Source: Croceivirga sp009797885
Lineage (GTDB): Bacteria > Bacteroidota > Bacteroidia > Flavobacteriales > Flavobacteriaceae
Length of the DNA stretch: 64,000 nucleotides
Assembly (NCBI GenBank): GCA_045866215.1
Contig: AP035880.1
Span: 3,162,001 to 3,226,000, forward strand
Reading direction: 5' to 3'
In this document: positions 43,985 through 52,309 of the stretch, one piece after another
Position numbering within the stretch: the first letter of the stretch is position 1
How the letters are laid out: every line of letters starts with the position of its first letter
Translations under genes and position numbers: made by a program
Notes under the pieces: generated by a model
Seen by the model: the letters and a program-made list of their open reading frames with translations, nothing else
Databases searched by the model: none
Told to the model about the DNA's origin: nothing

Positions 43985-44352
43985 TTCTTGACTTAGTTCA
44001 TATGCTTTTGAAATGGGGTAGCCTAAAGTCCATTGATGAATTTCCCAGGACGGAAACGGTCTTTAATGCCAGTTGTCCCTTACCTTTTTTAAGGTCATTT
44101 CCCCCATTTTTGTGGATGTAAAATCCTTTACATAAGACGCTATCCCACGGAATCGGTCCTTGTTCGCACCTACCAATGGGGATTATGTGCTTCGGTAATG
44201 GTCTTTGTTATCCTTTCATTGTTCAGGTTTAGTTGAAGTTCGGTTCCAATATCCCCTGGAAGGTAATTGTCTTTCCCCAATGTATTGCTAGTTTTGTAAA
44301 CAACCAAGTCGTACTCTTAAAAGCCATCACTGGGGGGATGTAGCCGTCTTTT
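43985..44352 (-). pseudogene. Remnant of a sulfatase-like C-terminal domain
   Basis: On the minus strand, three frames in succession read YKTSNTLGKDNYLPGDIGTE and ITEAHNPH, then LVGANKDRFRGIASYVKDF, TSTKMGEMTLKK, then KGKGQLALKTVSVLGNSSMD and FRLPHFKSI. Joined, this follows the accessory C-terminal domain seen after many Bacteroidota/Planctomycetes sulfatases. At least two frameshifts and a missing N-terminal catalytic part show it is dead. The family call is from memory of the pattern. Confidence 0.55.
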
Positions 44353-44391
44353 TTGAACTACATTTGTCCATCTTTTCGTAATTGGTCAGCC

Positions 44392-44802
44392 ATGATAGCA
44401 ACAATATGTAGAAAGGCACATTTTAATGCGGCACATCGATTGCACAATCCCAACTGGAGCGATCAAAAGAACGTGGAGGTTTTTGGGAAATGTAACAGTC
44501 CCCATTACCATGGCCATAATTTTGATCTCGAGGTCCGTATTCGAGGTGAAGTGGATCCCAATACAGGCTTTGTCATGGATTTGGCCTTTTTGGGGAAGTT
44601 GATCAAGGAGGAAATAGAGGAACGATTTGATCATAAAAACCTAAACGAAGACTGCCCGGAGTTTAAGGATGTTTTTCCCTCCACGGAACATTTTGTAAAA
44701 ATTATTTACGATATTTTGAAACCCAAGCTCAGGGAAGGCCAATTATTGCATATCACCTTGCATGAAACACAAAAGAATTCCGCAGAATATGGGGATTGGT
44801 AA
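44392..44802 (+). CDS. queD: 6-carboxy-5,6,7,8-tetrahydropterin synthase (QueD/PTPS family)
   Basis: A 136-residue pterin synthase family enzyme that converts dihydroneopterin triphosphate to 6-carboxytetrahydropterin on the path to queuosine and other 7-deazaguanines. The start is the ATG at 44392 (MIATICRKAHFNAAHRL); an upstream TTG would add 13 unlikely residues. The zinc histidines are in AHFNAAHRL and HYHGHNF, and the catalytic Cys is in FGKCNSPHYHGH. The C-terminal HETQKNSAEYGDW holds the conserved Glu that binds the pterin ring. It stands alone just before a tRNA gene. Confidence 0.92.
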   Translation: MIATICRKAHFNAAHRLHNPNWSDQKNVEVFGKCNSPHYHGHNFDLEVRIRGEVDPNTGFVMDLAFLGKLIKEEIEERFDHKNLNEDCPEFKDVFPSTEHFVKIIYDILKPKLREGQLLHITLHETQKNSAEYGDW

Positions 44803-44829
44803 CATTTTTACGATATTGCAGCACTTTTT

Positions 44830-44904
44830 GGAGTATTAGCTCAGTTGGTTTAGAGCGCTGCCTTGACAGGGCAGAGGTCACTGGTTCGAATCCAGTATAC
44901 TCCA
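44830..44904 (+). tRNA. tRNA-Val (anticodon GAC)
   Basis: A full cloverleaf: acceptor GGAGTAT/ATACTCC, D arm TAGCTCAGTTGGTT, anticodon stem CTGCC/GGCAG around TTGACAG (anticodon GAC), T arm CTGGTTCGAATCCAG, discriminator A. CCA is not encoded (CACGG follows). It is the second valine isoacceptor in the window and carries no associated repeat. Confidence 0.96.
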
Positions 44905-44916
44905 CGGATAACAAGG

Positions 44917-44946
44917 GAACCCCTCTTATAACCCAAGGGGGGTTCC
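44917..44946 (+). terminator. Hairpin downstream of tRNA-Val(GAC)
   Basis: GGAACCCC and GGGGTTCC form an 8-bp stem with a 14-base loop. The following sequence (ATCTTC) is only weakly T-rich, so termination is likely but not certain. Confidence 0.6.
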
Positions 44947-44972
44947 ATCTTCAAGGGCTAGTCTGACTTCTT

Positions 44973-45383
44973 TTAATTATTCTTTTCCATCTCAAAAATC
45001 ATCTCGCTTTCGTCAAGTGAAAATCGCATTATGGATTTTTTTCTTGCGGGATAAATCCCCATAATTGAATATCCATCTTCTTCAGCACCTATTTTGATGC
45101 GCTGTTCTTGGGAATCAAACTTCCATTTTGCACCTTCAACCATTCTGAGGATCATTTGAAAGGTAGGTGCTTTCGATTCGGTCGTTAACTGAAAATCCCC
45201 ATTTTCCAAAAAACTAAAAGTGGCATTTTTAAAACCATCCATTACACCTCTAAGCTCGGGATTTGGCGACTTTTTGACTATCTTTTTTGCCTTCCAATGG
45301 CCATATAACTCACTTTGTTGGATTTGTCCATAAGAACAAATACCATAGGCCATCGCTATAATGAGCAATACGATACTTTTCAT
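44973..45383 (-). CDS. Hypothetical secreted protein
   Basis: A 136-residue protein from the ATG that gives a clean signal peptide (MKSIVLLIIAMAYGICSYGQ); longer upstream starts would spoil it. The mature part begins QIQQSELYGHWKAKKIVKK and looks like a small beta-rich lipocalin-like domain (HWKAKKIV near the start, KWKFDSQEQRIKI in the middle). Such short periplasmic proteins are common in flavobacteria and uncharacterised. It stands alone, convergent with the tRNA. Confidence 0.65.
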   Translation of the reverse strand: MKSIVLLIIAMAYGICSYGQIQQSELYGHWKAKKIVKKSPNPELRGVMDGFKNATFSFLENGDFQLTTESKAPTFQMILRMVEGAKWKFDSQEQRIKIGAEEDGYSIMGIYPARKKSIMRFSLDESEMIFEMEKNN

Positions 45384-45529
45384 GTTTACTGCTTTATGGT
45401 TCAAAGTGGCCATTTTATACACTCTGGACATCCCTAAGATAACGAATACCTGAAGTAGAAAAAACCAGAAATGAATGATGTTGCTAAGGTAGTATTAGGG
45501 CTATTACGATAGGACCAAAACCATTTTTT

Positions 45530-45901
45530 CTAAAAACTTACCGTGCAGGCATTGGATTTACCAAACCAGCGCACACGATTTTTGGAGGCAACAGTGTAAA
45601 TGGTATCCCTAATAATTTTTGGGATGTAGGCAAGCAAAGCGGCTACCAATCGCCACTTGGGAATTTTTGATACAATTTCCAGAAAACCATCGGAATGGGT
45701 ATGGGGGCCGTTTTCATCAAAAAGGATAACGGTGGTGAGGTCTTCGGTCGGAAAACCGTACTGTTTTAGCAATAGTTGTCCTTTTGGGGATTGAAAAGGA
45801 ACAAATTGGAACATATCATATGGAGCAAATTTTAGCAACCAGCCCACAACCCCATTGCATAAGTTGCATTCCCCGTCAAAGATGATGATGTTCTTTTCCA
45901 T
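45530..45901 (-). CDS. DCC-family thiol-disulfide oxidoreductase-like protein (DUF393)
   Basis: A 123-residue protein of the DCC/DUF393 family. The name-giving motif is IFDGECNLCNGVVGW, with CxxC at residues 12-15. The family has a thioredoxin-like fold and presumed redox function. Other conserved features are FVPFQSPKGQLLL and RWFGKSNAC near the C-terminus. It is on the same strand as murF, 85 bp downstream of its stop codon. No partner is evident. Confidence 0.88.
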   Translation of the reverse strand: MEKNIIIFDGECNLCNGVVGWLLKFAPYDMFQFVPFQSPKGQLLLKQYGFPTEDLTTVILFDENGPHTHSDGFLEIVSKIPKWRLVAALLAYIPKIIRDTIYTVASKNRVRWFGKSNACTVSF

Positions 45902-45986
45902 ACGAATTGGTTTAGTTACGCTTTAGTTCGCTGGAAAGGTGGAACCATTTCAATAAAATGCCACTTTTAGGAAAAGTTTGGCAAAA

Positions 45987-47261
45987 TCAGAGAAGATCAA
46001 GAATACGTTCCATGGCCATTCCCCGGGATCCCTTTATTAGAAGCGTGCTCTGCGGCAATGGGTTTTGTAAAAGATATTTTTTCAAATCTTCAAAGGAAGA
46101 AAAAGTAAGGGCATTGGTCTTTGTGTCCGCAAAGTGCTCCCCGACCAAAAAGATTTGGTCAAATCCCAATTTTTCTGCCATGTCCGTAATGGCCTGGTGT
46201 TCTTTGGCTGCAGCTTCACCCAGTTCAAACATATCACCAAGAAAAAGGATTTTGCGTTTCGCCTTGACCTTAGCAAAGCTTTTTAAGGCAACCTCCATGC
46301 TACTGGGATTGGCATTATAGGCATCCAATACAATGTGGTGCCCCGCCTTTTTCAACAATTGCGATCGGTTGTTCCCTGGAACGTAGGTAGCAATGGCTTT
46401 CTTGATATCCTCCGGGGGAACATTAAAATACTTGCCGATGACTACCGCCGCACAGCAGTTGGGAAAATTATAGGCACCTACCAATTGTGTTTCCACGGTA
46501 ATGTTTTCAAACTGGAGCTGAACAAAAGGTTCGGCGGTCAAGAGTTTTATAGTGTAATAGTTACCGTCCGTTTGGCTAAAACCAAACTTTTTCACATAGT
46601 GTGATAGTTTTTCCTTTTGAATGGGATCGTCGGCGTTTAGGAAGACATGTCCATTGTTGGCCAGTAAGTAATCATATAGTTCACTTTTCCCCTTAATTAC
46701 ACCATCAATGCCCCCAAAACCTTCCAAATGGGCTTTCCCAAAATTGGTAATATAGCCGAAGTCCGGCTGGGAGAGGTTTGAAAGAAACTCAATTTCCTTT
46801 TGGTGGTTGGCGCCCATTTCGATAATGGCCATTTCGGTATCCTCCCTTATGCTCAGTAAGGTTAAGGGAACCCCAATGTGATTGTTGAGATTGCCTTGGG
46901 TGGCAATGGTTCTGTACTTTTTGGATAGCACGGCGTAGATCAATTCCTTTGTGGTGGTTTTGCCATTGCTTCCGGTCAAGGAAATTACAATCGCTTTACT
47001 CTGGTTCCTGTGATAGGTGCCCAATTCCTGTAAGGTCTTCAACACATCTTCCACCAAAATGGTCTTAGCATCAAGTTGGAATTCAGGTTCATCAATTATG
47101 GCATAGGCGGCCCCTTTTTTTAGTGCTTCCTTCGCAAAGGCATTTCCATTAAAATTCGGTCCTTTCAGGGCAAAGAAAAGAGAGTCTTGCTCGATTTTTC
47201 GGGTGTCCGTTGATACGTTTCCGTACTGTAAAAACAGTTGGTGCAATTGTTCCAAATCCAT
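45987..47261 (-). CDS. murF: UDP-MurNAc-tripeptide--D-Ala-D-Ala ligase
   Basis: A 424-residue Mur ligase that adds D-Ala-D-Ala to UDP-MurNAc-tripeptide in the cytoplasmic part of peptidoglycan synthesis. The N-terminal substrate-binding domain has STDTRKIEQDSLFFALKG. The ATPase domain has the P-loop SLTGSNGKTTTKELI (about 97-111) and IEMGANHQKEIEFL, and the C-terminal domain has LDAYNANPSSMEVALKSF. It lies downstream of gldJ on the same strand, an arrangement common in flavobacteria, but a terminator separates them. Confidence 0.95.
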   Translation of the reverse strand: MDLEQLHQLFLQYGNVSTDTRKIEQDSLFFALKGPNFNGNAFAKEALKKGAAYAIIDEPEFQLDAKTILVEDVLKTLQELGTYHRNQSKAIVISLTGSNGKTTTKELIYAVLSKKYRTIATQGNLNNHIGVPLTLLSIREDTEMAIIEMGANHQKEIEFLSNLSQPDFGYITNFGKAHLEGFGGIDGVIKGKSELYDYLLANNGHVFLNADDPIQKEKLSHYVKKFGFSQTDGNYYTIKLLTAEPFVQLQFENITVETQLVGAYNFPNCCAAVVIGKYFNVPPEDIKKAIATYVPGNNRSQLLKKAGHHIVLDAYNANPSSMEVALKSFAKVKAKRKILFLGDMFELGEAAAKEHQAITDMAEKLGFDQIFLVGEHFADTKTNALTFSSFEDLKKYLLQNPLPQSTLLIKGSRGMAMERILDLL

Positions 47262-47275
47262 AAATCGAAGATAAA

Positions 47276-47306
47276 AAAAGCCCTTGATTCAATATCAAGG
47301 GCTTTT
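47276..47306 (-). terminator. Terminator between gldJ and murF
   Basis: AAAGCCCTTGAT-TCAAT-ATCAAGGGCTTT forms a 12-bp stem. On the minus strand it is followed by a T7 run, so it ends the gldJ transcript. Confidence 0.9.
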
Positions 47307-47322
47307 AAATGAAATCAAATAT

Positions 47323-48981
47323 TTATTTGGCTTTCTTATGCCTAACCGTTTTCTTGGTTTTGGATTTAGATCCTACCCGTGACATGGCACATCTGAATCC
47401 GATATCGTCCGTAGCCATATATTGTGGTAGGTACCTCCGTTGTGCAGGATCCAACCAGAATGCCCTATCTCTCCAGGAACCACCCTTATAGACCCTTACT
47501 TCATCGTTGATCAGGGAAGTCCTATAGTTGGAGGTATCATACTGACGTAACAATTTGCCCGTAGAATCCCTTTCCACTTTGTGTGAAGGGGAATCGTACA
47601 TTTTTCTATTGTCCTCTTCTTCATCACTAAAACGCTCAAAGAATCTGGAAGACCCGGGATCGCCATCACGAAATCCTCTATTGTCACTGGTCGAGAAGTT
47701 TGTCCTTAAGTAGGTTTCTTCCTCGCCAATGGGGACCTCTTTGATTTCACCCGGTAGGTTCACTGCGACAATTCTGCCGTTTGGTAGGGTGTCATACACT
47801 ATTTCATCACGTAGGACATCTACTTTGCCGTCCTCACCAATCGCCTTTTTCAAATAGATATTCCCACGATAGTAATTAAAGTCACTAATTTCATCATCAA
47901 CAATAGGTCTGTAGACATCAGCTACCCATTCACTTACGTTACCTGCCATATCATAAAGGCCAAAATCATTGGGTTTGTACGATTTAACTTCTGCAGTGAT
48001 ATCGGCTCCGTCATCGGACCAACCGGCGATTCCACCGTAATCCCCCTTACCTTGCTTAAAGTTGGCCAATTGGTCACCACGACCTACACGTTGACCATTT
48101 CTTGTATAATCACCTTCCCATGGATATTTTTTTCTACCCCTGTAATTGTTGTATTCCCTGGTCCCGATCAAAGCTTGCGCGGCGTATTCCCATTCGGTCT
48201 CCGTAGGCAAACGGTACTCCGGGGTGATGATACCACTGCTGCGTTTGGCAAAAACATTGATGGAATCCCTTTTCTGTTTTCCTTGAAGTGAATCTATTTC
48301 ACCGCCATAAACGGATTCGGGGTTATTTAAGTAAGCTTCGGTACTAAAAGTTCCATTGACTTCGCCATTGACAACGCCGTACATTGCATCCTCGGACAAG
48401 AACCCTTCCCTTACCAACATGATCTCATTGACCCTATCCGTACGCCATTCCGCATACTGTGTGGCTTGAACCCAATTAACACCAACCACTGGGTACTCTG
48501 CATAGGCCGGATGCCTTAAATAGCTATTGGTCATTGTTTCATTAAAACCCAAACGGTTTCTCCATACCAAAGTATCCGGCAAGGCCCCTCTATAAATGTT
48601 TTCATACATTGGATTTTCAGGAGGGTATACCGCTTTTAAGTAATCCAGATATTCCAAATACATTACATTGGTCACCTCGGTCTCGTCCATATAAAAGGAT
48701 TGGACATGCTGCTGCGTTGCTGAATTGTTCCAGTCATGCATGATGTCGTCCTGAACTTTTCCCTTTGTGAAAGTTCCTCCTTCCACAAATACCGTACCTG
48801 GTGGGGTTTCTTGCTCTTTAAAATCGGAATTATACTGAAAACCACCTTCCTTGGCATTAATTTTCCAACCTGTGGCCCGTGATATGTTTTTGGAAGAGGA
48901 AGAAGATGAATTTTTACAGCTAGAAAGGGTTCCCACAACTAGTAAAGAAGAAAGAACAACTTTTGCAACGTATTTTTTCAT
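47323..48981 (-). CDS. gldJ: Gliding motility / type IX secretion lipoprotein GldJ
   Basis: A 552-residue lipoprotein required in flavobacteria for gliding motility and stability of the type IX secretion machinery. From the ATG at 48979-48981 the signal ends at Cys22 (LVVGTLSSCKNS). The rest is a formylglycine-generating-enzyme-like (sulfatase-modifying factor) domain: GTVFVEGGTFTKGKV, MDETEVTNVMYLEYLDYL, WEYAAQALIGTREYNNYRG, YDMAGNVSEWVADVY and SWRDRAFWLDPAQRRYLPQY. GldJ and GldK share this fold without known enzymatic activity. The C-terminus is strongly basic (KSKTKKTVRHKKAK). It is divergent from porV. Confidence 0.93.
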   Translation of the reverse strand: MKKYVAKVVLSSLLVVGTLSSCKNSSSSSSKNISRATGWKINAKEGGFQYNSDFKEQETPPGTVFVEGGTFTKGKVQDDIMHDWNNSATQQHVQSFYMDETEVTNVMYLEYLDYLKAVYPPENPMYENIYRGALPDTLVWRNRLGFNETMTNSYLRHPAYAEYPVVGVNWVQATQYAEWRTDRVNEIMLVREGFLSEDAMYGVVNGEVNGTFSTEAYLNNPESVYGGEIDSLQGKQKRDSINVFAKRSSGIITPEYRLPTETEWEYAAQALIGTREYNNYRGRKKYPWEGDYTRNGQRVGRGDQLANFKQGKGDYGGIAGWSDDGADITAEVKSYKPNDFGLYDMAGNVSEWVADVYRPIVDDEISDFNYYRGNIYLKKAIGEDGKVDVLRDEIVYDTLPNGRIVAVNLPGEIKEVPIGEEETYLRTNFSTSDNRGFRDGDPGSSRFFERFSDEEEDNRKMYDSPSHKVERDSTGKLLRQYDTSNYRTSLINDEVRVYKGGSWRDRAFWLDPAQRRYLPQYMATDDIGFRCAMSRVGSKSKTKKTVRHKKAK

Positions 48982-49322
48982 AAGACTTGAGTTCTGAGCC
49001 ATTCTCATTATAAATGGCACTTTAGTTTCATTTGATTTAAACCAGTTTTCGGCTTTAAAACGAAAAATTGGGAACAATATTTTACCGTACAAAAAATTTG
49101 CGCACAATTAATTACCTGCCCATATGCTTTACAAACGTAGCTTCAACCACAATAGTATCAACTTGGTGCAGAATTAACAGAATTCCGTACTTTAAACTTT
49201 TATCGAAAAGTAATAGGTGCATATAAGAATTTCACAAAAAGCCCGTTTAACCATAATATGTCCAAACATTTTTGACTTTGGTCATAAATAAGAACAATCG
49301 ACTACTCAATAAAATGACGAAA
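48982..49322. other. Divergent gldJ/porV intergenic region
   Basis: A 341-bp spacer. It holds a strong minus-strand promoter candidate for gldJ (listed separately). I see no reading frame resembling porU, which usually sits between these two genes in related genomes, and no remnant of it. Confidence 0.6.
49132..49161 (-). promoter_or_regulatory. Promoter of gldJ (TTG-N19-TACGTTTG)
   Basis: On the minus strand, TTG at 49161-49159, a 19-base spacer, and TACGTTTG at 49139-49132 match the Bacteroidota sigma-A consensus (TTG-N19-TAnnTTTG) perfectly. It implies a leader of about 145 bases before the gldJ ATG. Confidence 0.75.
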
Positions 49323-50465
49323 ATGAAAAAGTTCATTCTTTTAGCTTCCATACTGTTAGTCGCTAAAGTTTCCTCCCAACAAGAACGGGCCATTACTACC
49401 GCTGTGCCATTTTTGAACATTGCCGCGGATGCAAGAAGTTCCGGTATGGGGGATATGGGTGTTGCCACTCCCATGGATGCGTTTTCACAGCAATGGAACC
49501 CTTCCAAATATGCTTTTGCAAAGCAAAAACTGGGTGTAGGGGTAAGTTATACCCCTTATTTGGAGAGTATTGTTACGGATATTGCGCTCTTGAGCGCCAA
49601 TGTATATAACAAGATCAATGAAGGAAGTGCCTTTGGTTTTGGGGTCAGGTTTTTTGGCCTGGGTGAAATTGAATTAAGGCAAACGGCAACTGAGGACCCA
49701 AGGATTGTTGAGCCCAACGAATTTTCCGTGGAAGGTTCGTATTCCCTTAAATTGAGCCCAACCTTTGCGATGTCCGTTGGGGGAAGGTTCATAAGTTCCA
49801 ACCTAAGGTTTCAGGAAGGAACACAGGATTCCCAAGCTGCAAATGCTTTTGCAGTGGACGTTTCAGGTTTTTATCGTTCCCGGGAAATCGCATACAATTC
49901 CTTTAATGGTAGATGGAGGGGAGGCTTTAATATATCCAATGTGGGGGGTAAGATCCAATACGATGGTGGTGGCCAAGAAGAGTTTTTGCCGACAAATTTG
50001 AAATTTGGTGGCGGTTTCGATTTCATTTTTGACCCGGACAATGTTTTGGGCATTTATACGGAATTCAACAAGCTTTTGGTTCCGACCCCCAGGGATTTTG
50101 ATGGGGATGGGGACATTGATGGCGAAGATACCAATGAATACCGACAGATAAGCTTCTTCAATGGGATATTTGAATCCTTTGGAGATGCACCGGACGGATT
50201 TAGTGAAGAACTTCAGGAAGTTACTTGGGCCATGGGAGCCGAGTATCGCTATTTGGAATCCTTTATGCTTAGAGCGGGATATTTCAATGAAAATGAAGAA
50301 AAGGGGTCGCGCCAATTTTTTACGTTGGGGGCGGGCTTCAAGTTTAAATCCACACAGATAGACCTGTCCTATCTGTTCTCCACTGCACAAGTCCGCAATC
50401 CATTGGAAAACACGTTGCGATTTTCCCTTACCTTTAATTTTGGTGAAGAGATTTATATCGACTAA
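49323..50465 (+). CDS. porV: Type IX secretion outer-membrane protein PorV
   Basis: A 380-residue outer-membrane beta-barrel protein (PorV/LptO). It shuttles type IX secretion substrates to the PorU sortase for cleavage and attachment. The signal peptide is MKKFILLASILLVAKVSSQ; another ATG nine bases upstream is possible. The conserved start of the mature region is seen: TTAVPFLNIAADARSSGMGD and GVATPMDAFSQQWNPSKYAF. The barrel ends FSLTFNFGEEIYID. It is followed by cdd and the pdh genes. Its usual companion porU is not adjacent. Confidence 0.93.
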   Translation: MKKFILLASILLVAKVSSQQERAITTAVPFLNIAADARSSGMGDMGVATPMDAFSQQWNPSKYAFAKQKLGVGVSYTPYLESIVTDIALLSANVYNKINEGSAFGFGVRFFGLGEIELRQTATEDPRIVEPNEFSVEGSYSLKLSPTFAMSVGGRFISSNLRFQEGTQDSQAANAFAVDVSGFYRSREIAYNSFNGRWRGGFNISNVGGKIQYDGGGQEEFLPTNLKFGGGFDFIFDPDNVLGIYTEFNKLLVPTPRDFDGDGDIDGEDTNEYRQISFFNGIFESFGDAPDGFSEELQEVTWAMGAEYRYLESFMLRAGYFNENEEKGSRQFFTLGAGFKFKSTQIDLSYLFSTAQVRNPLENTLRFSLTFNFGEEIYID

Positions 50466-50521
50466 AAGCTTGCTTGACAAATGCCCGAACAGGGGCTAGA
50501 TATAAAAATATTGAAGTATGG

Positions 50522-50547
50522 ACCCTGACAATCGTCGGGGTTTTTTA
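50522..50547 (+). terminator. Terminator after porV
   Basis: ACCCTGAC-AATC-GTCGGGGT forms an 8-bp stem with one T-G pair and a run of T6. It lies about 57 bp after the porV stop. Confidence 0.85.
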
Positions 50548-50733
50548 TTGAAGTGATTTAAACTTTTTCCATTTGCTAAAAAATTATCCTTTTTTGCCCA
50601 TTTTTCTTCTTTTTTTCCTTCCGTAGCGCTGACATGCAACTCAAAAAAGCTTTCAAATGGTCAAAAAATGCCTAATTTTCGCCTAAACGCAAAAAGTTTA
50701 ATCACCTCATTTTTAGAAATGAACCAGAGCTAA

Positions 50734-51216
50734 ATGGAAAAAAAACAGATTGGCTTCGAACTTTCAGTATTCCATTCGTTGGATGAAATGCCCATGGAAG
50801 ACATAACCCTATTGAATGAAGCGGAAAAAGCAAGACAAAGTTCCCATTCCCCTTATTCCAAATTCAGTGTTGGCGCAGCACTTCTATTGGAAAACGGAAA
50901 GGTTGTTTTGGGTAGCAACCAGGAAAATGCTTCCTTTCCTGCCGGAATTTGTGCCGAGGGCGTAGCGGTGTCCAGCGCTGGAACCAATTACCCCAATGTG
51001 GTGATAAAGGCCATTGCGATCACTGCTGCCTCCCAATCACATCAACTGACCTCTCCTGCGGCACCCTGTGGTATTTGTAGACAGACTATAGTTGAATACG
51101 AAAAAAAGCAGGGAAGCCCCATTAGCATCATCATGAGGGGACAAGCAGGGCCCATTTACAAATGTGGCTCCATTTCCGATTTGTTGCCCCTAGGGTTTGA
51201 TGACTCTTTTTTATAG
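50734..51216 (+). CDS. cdd: Cytidine deaminase
   Basis: A 160-residue cytidine deaminase of the pyrimidine salvage pathway (cytidine to uridine). The zinc site is visible: the CAEGVA motif (Cys ligand and catalytic Glu) and PCGICRQ (two more Cys ligands). The substrate segment SPYSKFSVGAALLLENG is typical. Length fits the homotetrameric family plus a short N-terminal extension. Its place between porV and pdhA matches other flavobacterial genomes as I recall them. Confidence 0.95.
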   Translation: MEKKQIGFELSVFHSLDEMPMEDITLLNEAEKARQSSHSPYSKFSVGAALLLENGKVVLGSNQENASFPAGICAEGVAVSSAGTNYPNVVIKAIAITAASQSHQLTSPAAPCGICRQTIVEYEKKQGSPISIIMRGQAGPIYKCGSISDLLPLGFDDSFL

Positions 51217-51256
51217 GATTCTTAATTCTATTTTTTCACTACATAAGATGTTTGTG

Positions 51257-51264
51257 TATTTTTG
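51257..51264 (+). promoter_or_regulatory. Candidate -7 box of pdhA
   Basis: TATTTTTG fits TAnnTTTG and lies 43 bp before the pdhA ATG. The -33 position shows only a T-run ending TTC, so support is partial. Confidence 0.4.
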
Positions 51265-51306
51265 TTTTTCGCTTGAAAAAAAGTGAACAACTAACAATTT
51301 GCATCA

Positions 51307-52305
51307 ATGAAGAAAATCACAAAAGAGGTTTACCTTAAATGGTATGAAGACATGCTTTTTTGGCGAAAGTTTGAGGATAAGCTCGCAGCCGTTTACATAC
51401 AACAAAAAGTAAGGGGTTTTCTCCATTTGTACAACGGACAGGAAGCGGTTTTGGCGGGTGCATTGCACGCCATGGATTTGACCAAGGACCGTATGATAAC
51501 GGCTTACCGAAACCACGTTCAACCCATAGGGATGGGTGTAGACCCAAAAAAGGTTATGGCAGAGCTTTTTGGAAAGGTTACGGGAACCTCTAAGGGAATG
51601 GGCGGTTCCATGCATATTTTCTCCAAGGAATACCGTTTTTATGGGGGCCATGGAATTGTTGGTGGCCAAATACCCCTTGGTGCCGGTCTGGCATTTGCGG
51701 ATAAATATTTCAAAAGGGATTCGGTTACCCTTTGCTATATGGGCGATGGGGCTGTAAGACAAGGGTCATTGCATGAGACTTTTAATCTGGCCATGCTATG
51801 GCAACTGCCGGTTGTTTTTATCTGTGAAAACAACGGATATGCCATGGGGACATCGGTTGCAAGAACTGCATATACCACAGATATCTGGAAGCTGGGACTG
51901 GGCTATGAAATGCCTTGTGCGCCAGTTGATGGGATGGACCCTGCCATTGTCGCCAAAGAAATGGACAAAGCCATTGAAAGGGCAAGAACCGGGGGAGGTC
52001 CAACATTTTTGGAGATGAAAACCTATCGCTATCGCGGTCATTCCATGTCGGATGCACAGCATTACCGCACCAAGGATGAGGTTGAGGAATACAAAAAAAT
52101 CGACCCTATTACCCAGGTCAAGGATGTGCTCTTGGAGAAGAAATATGCTACGGAAGAAGAAATAAAGGAAATTGACAAGAGGGTGAAGGCTCTGGTCTCT
52201 GAATGTGAAAAGTTTGCCGAAGAGTCCGAATACCCTCCTGTGGAACAATTGTACGATACGGTTTACGAACAAGAAAATTATCCATTCATACCACACAAAT
52301 TGTAG
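51307..52305 (+). CDS. pdhA: Pyruvate dehydrogenase E1 component, alpha subunit
   Basis: A 332-residue thiamine-diphosphate-dependent E1 alpha subunit. It decarboxylates pyruvate and acetylates the lipoyl arm of the E2 encoded 4 bp downstream. The ThDP/Mg motif begins GDGAVRQGSLHETFNLA (about 145) and ends ENNGYAMGT (about 177). RYRGHSMSDAQHYRTKDE is the conserved phosphorylation-loop region of E1 alpha. An E1 beta gene must be elsewhere, because it is not next to this gene; split E1 genes are usual in flavobacteria. Confidence 0.95.
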   Translation: MKKITKEVYLKWYEDMLFWRKFEDKLAAVYIQQKVRGFLHLYNGQEAVLAGALHAMDLTKDRMITAYRNHVQPIGMGVDPKKVMAELFGKVTGTSKGMGGSMHIFSKEYRFYGGHGIVGGQIPLGAGLAFADKYFKRDSVTLCYMGDGAVRQGSLHETFNLAMLWQLPVVFICENNGYAMGTSVARTAYTTDIWKLGLGYEMPCAPVDGMDPAIVAKEMDKAIERARTGGGPTFLEMKTYRYRGHSMSDAQHYRTKDEVEEYKKIDPITQVKDVLLEKKYATEEEIKEIDKRVKALVSECEKFAEESEYPPVEQLYDTVYEQENYPFIPHKL

Positions 52306-52309
52306 CTAG

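Noticed and set aside
49863..50480. A 205-codon frame antisense to porV
   Set aside because: A shadow of the porV coding strand; porV has signal peptide and family motifs, and this frame has none.
51304..51762. A 152-codon frame antisense to pdhA
   Set aside because: It lies wholly opposite a conserved enzyme gene and its translation has no recognisable domain.
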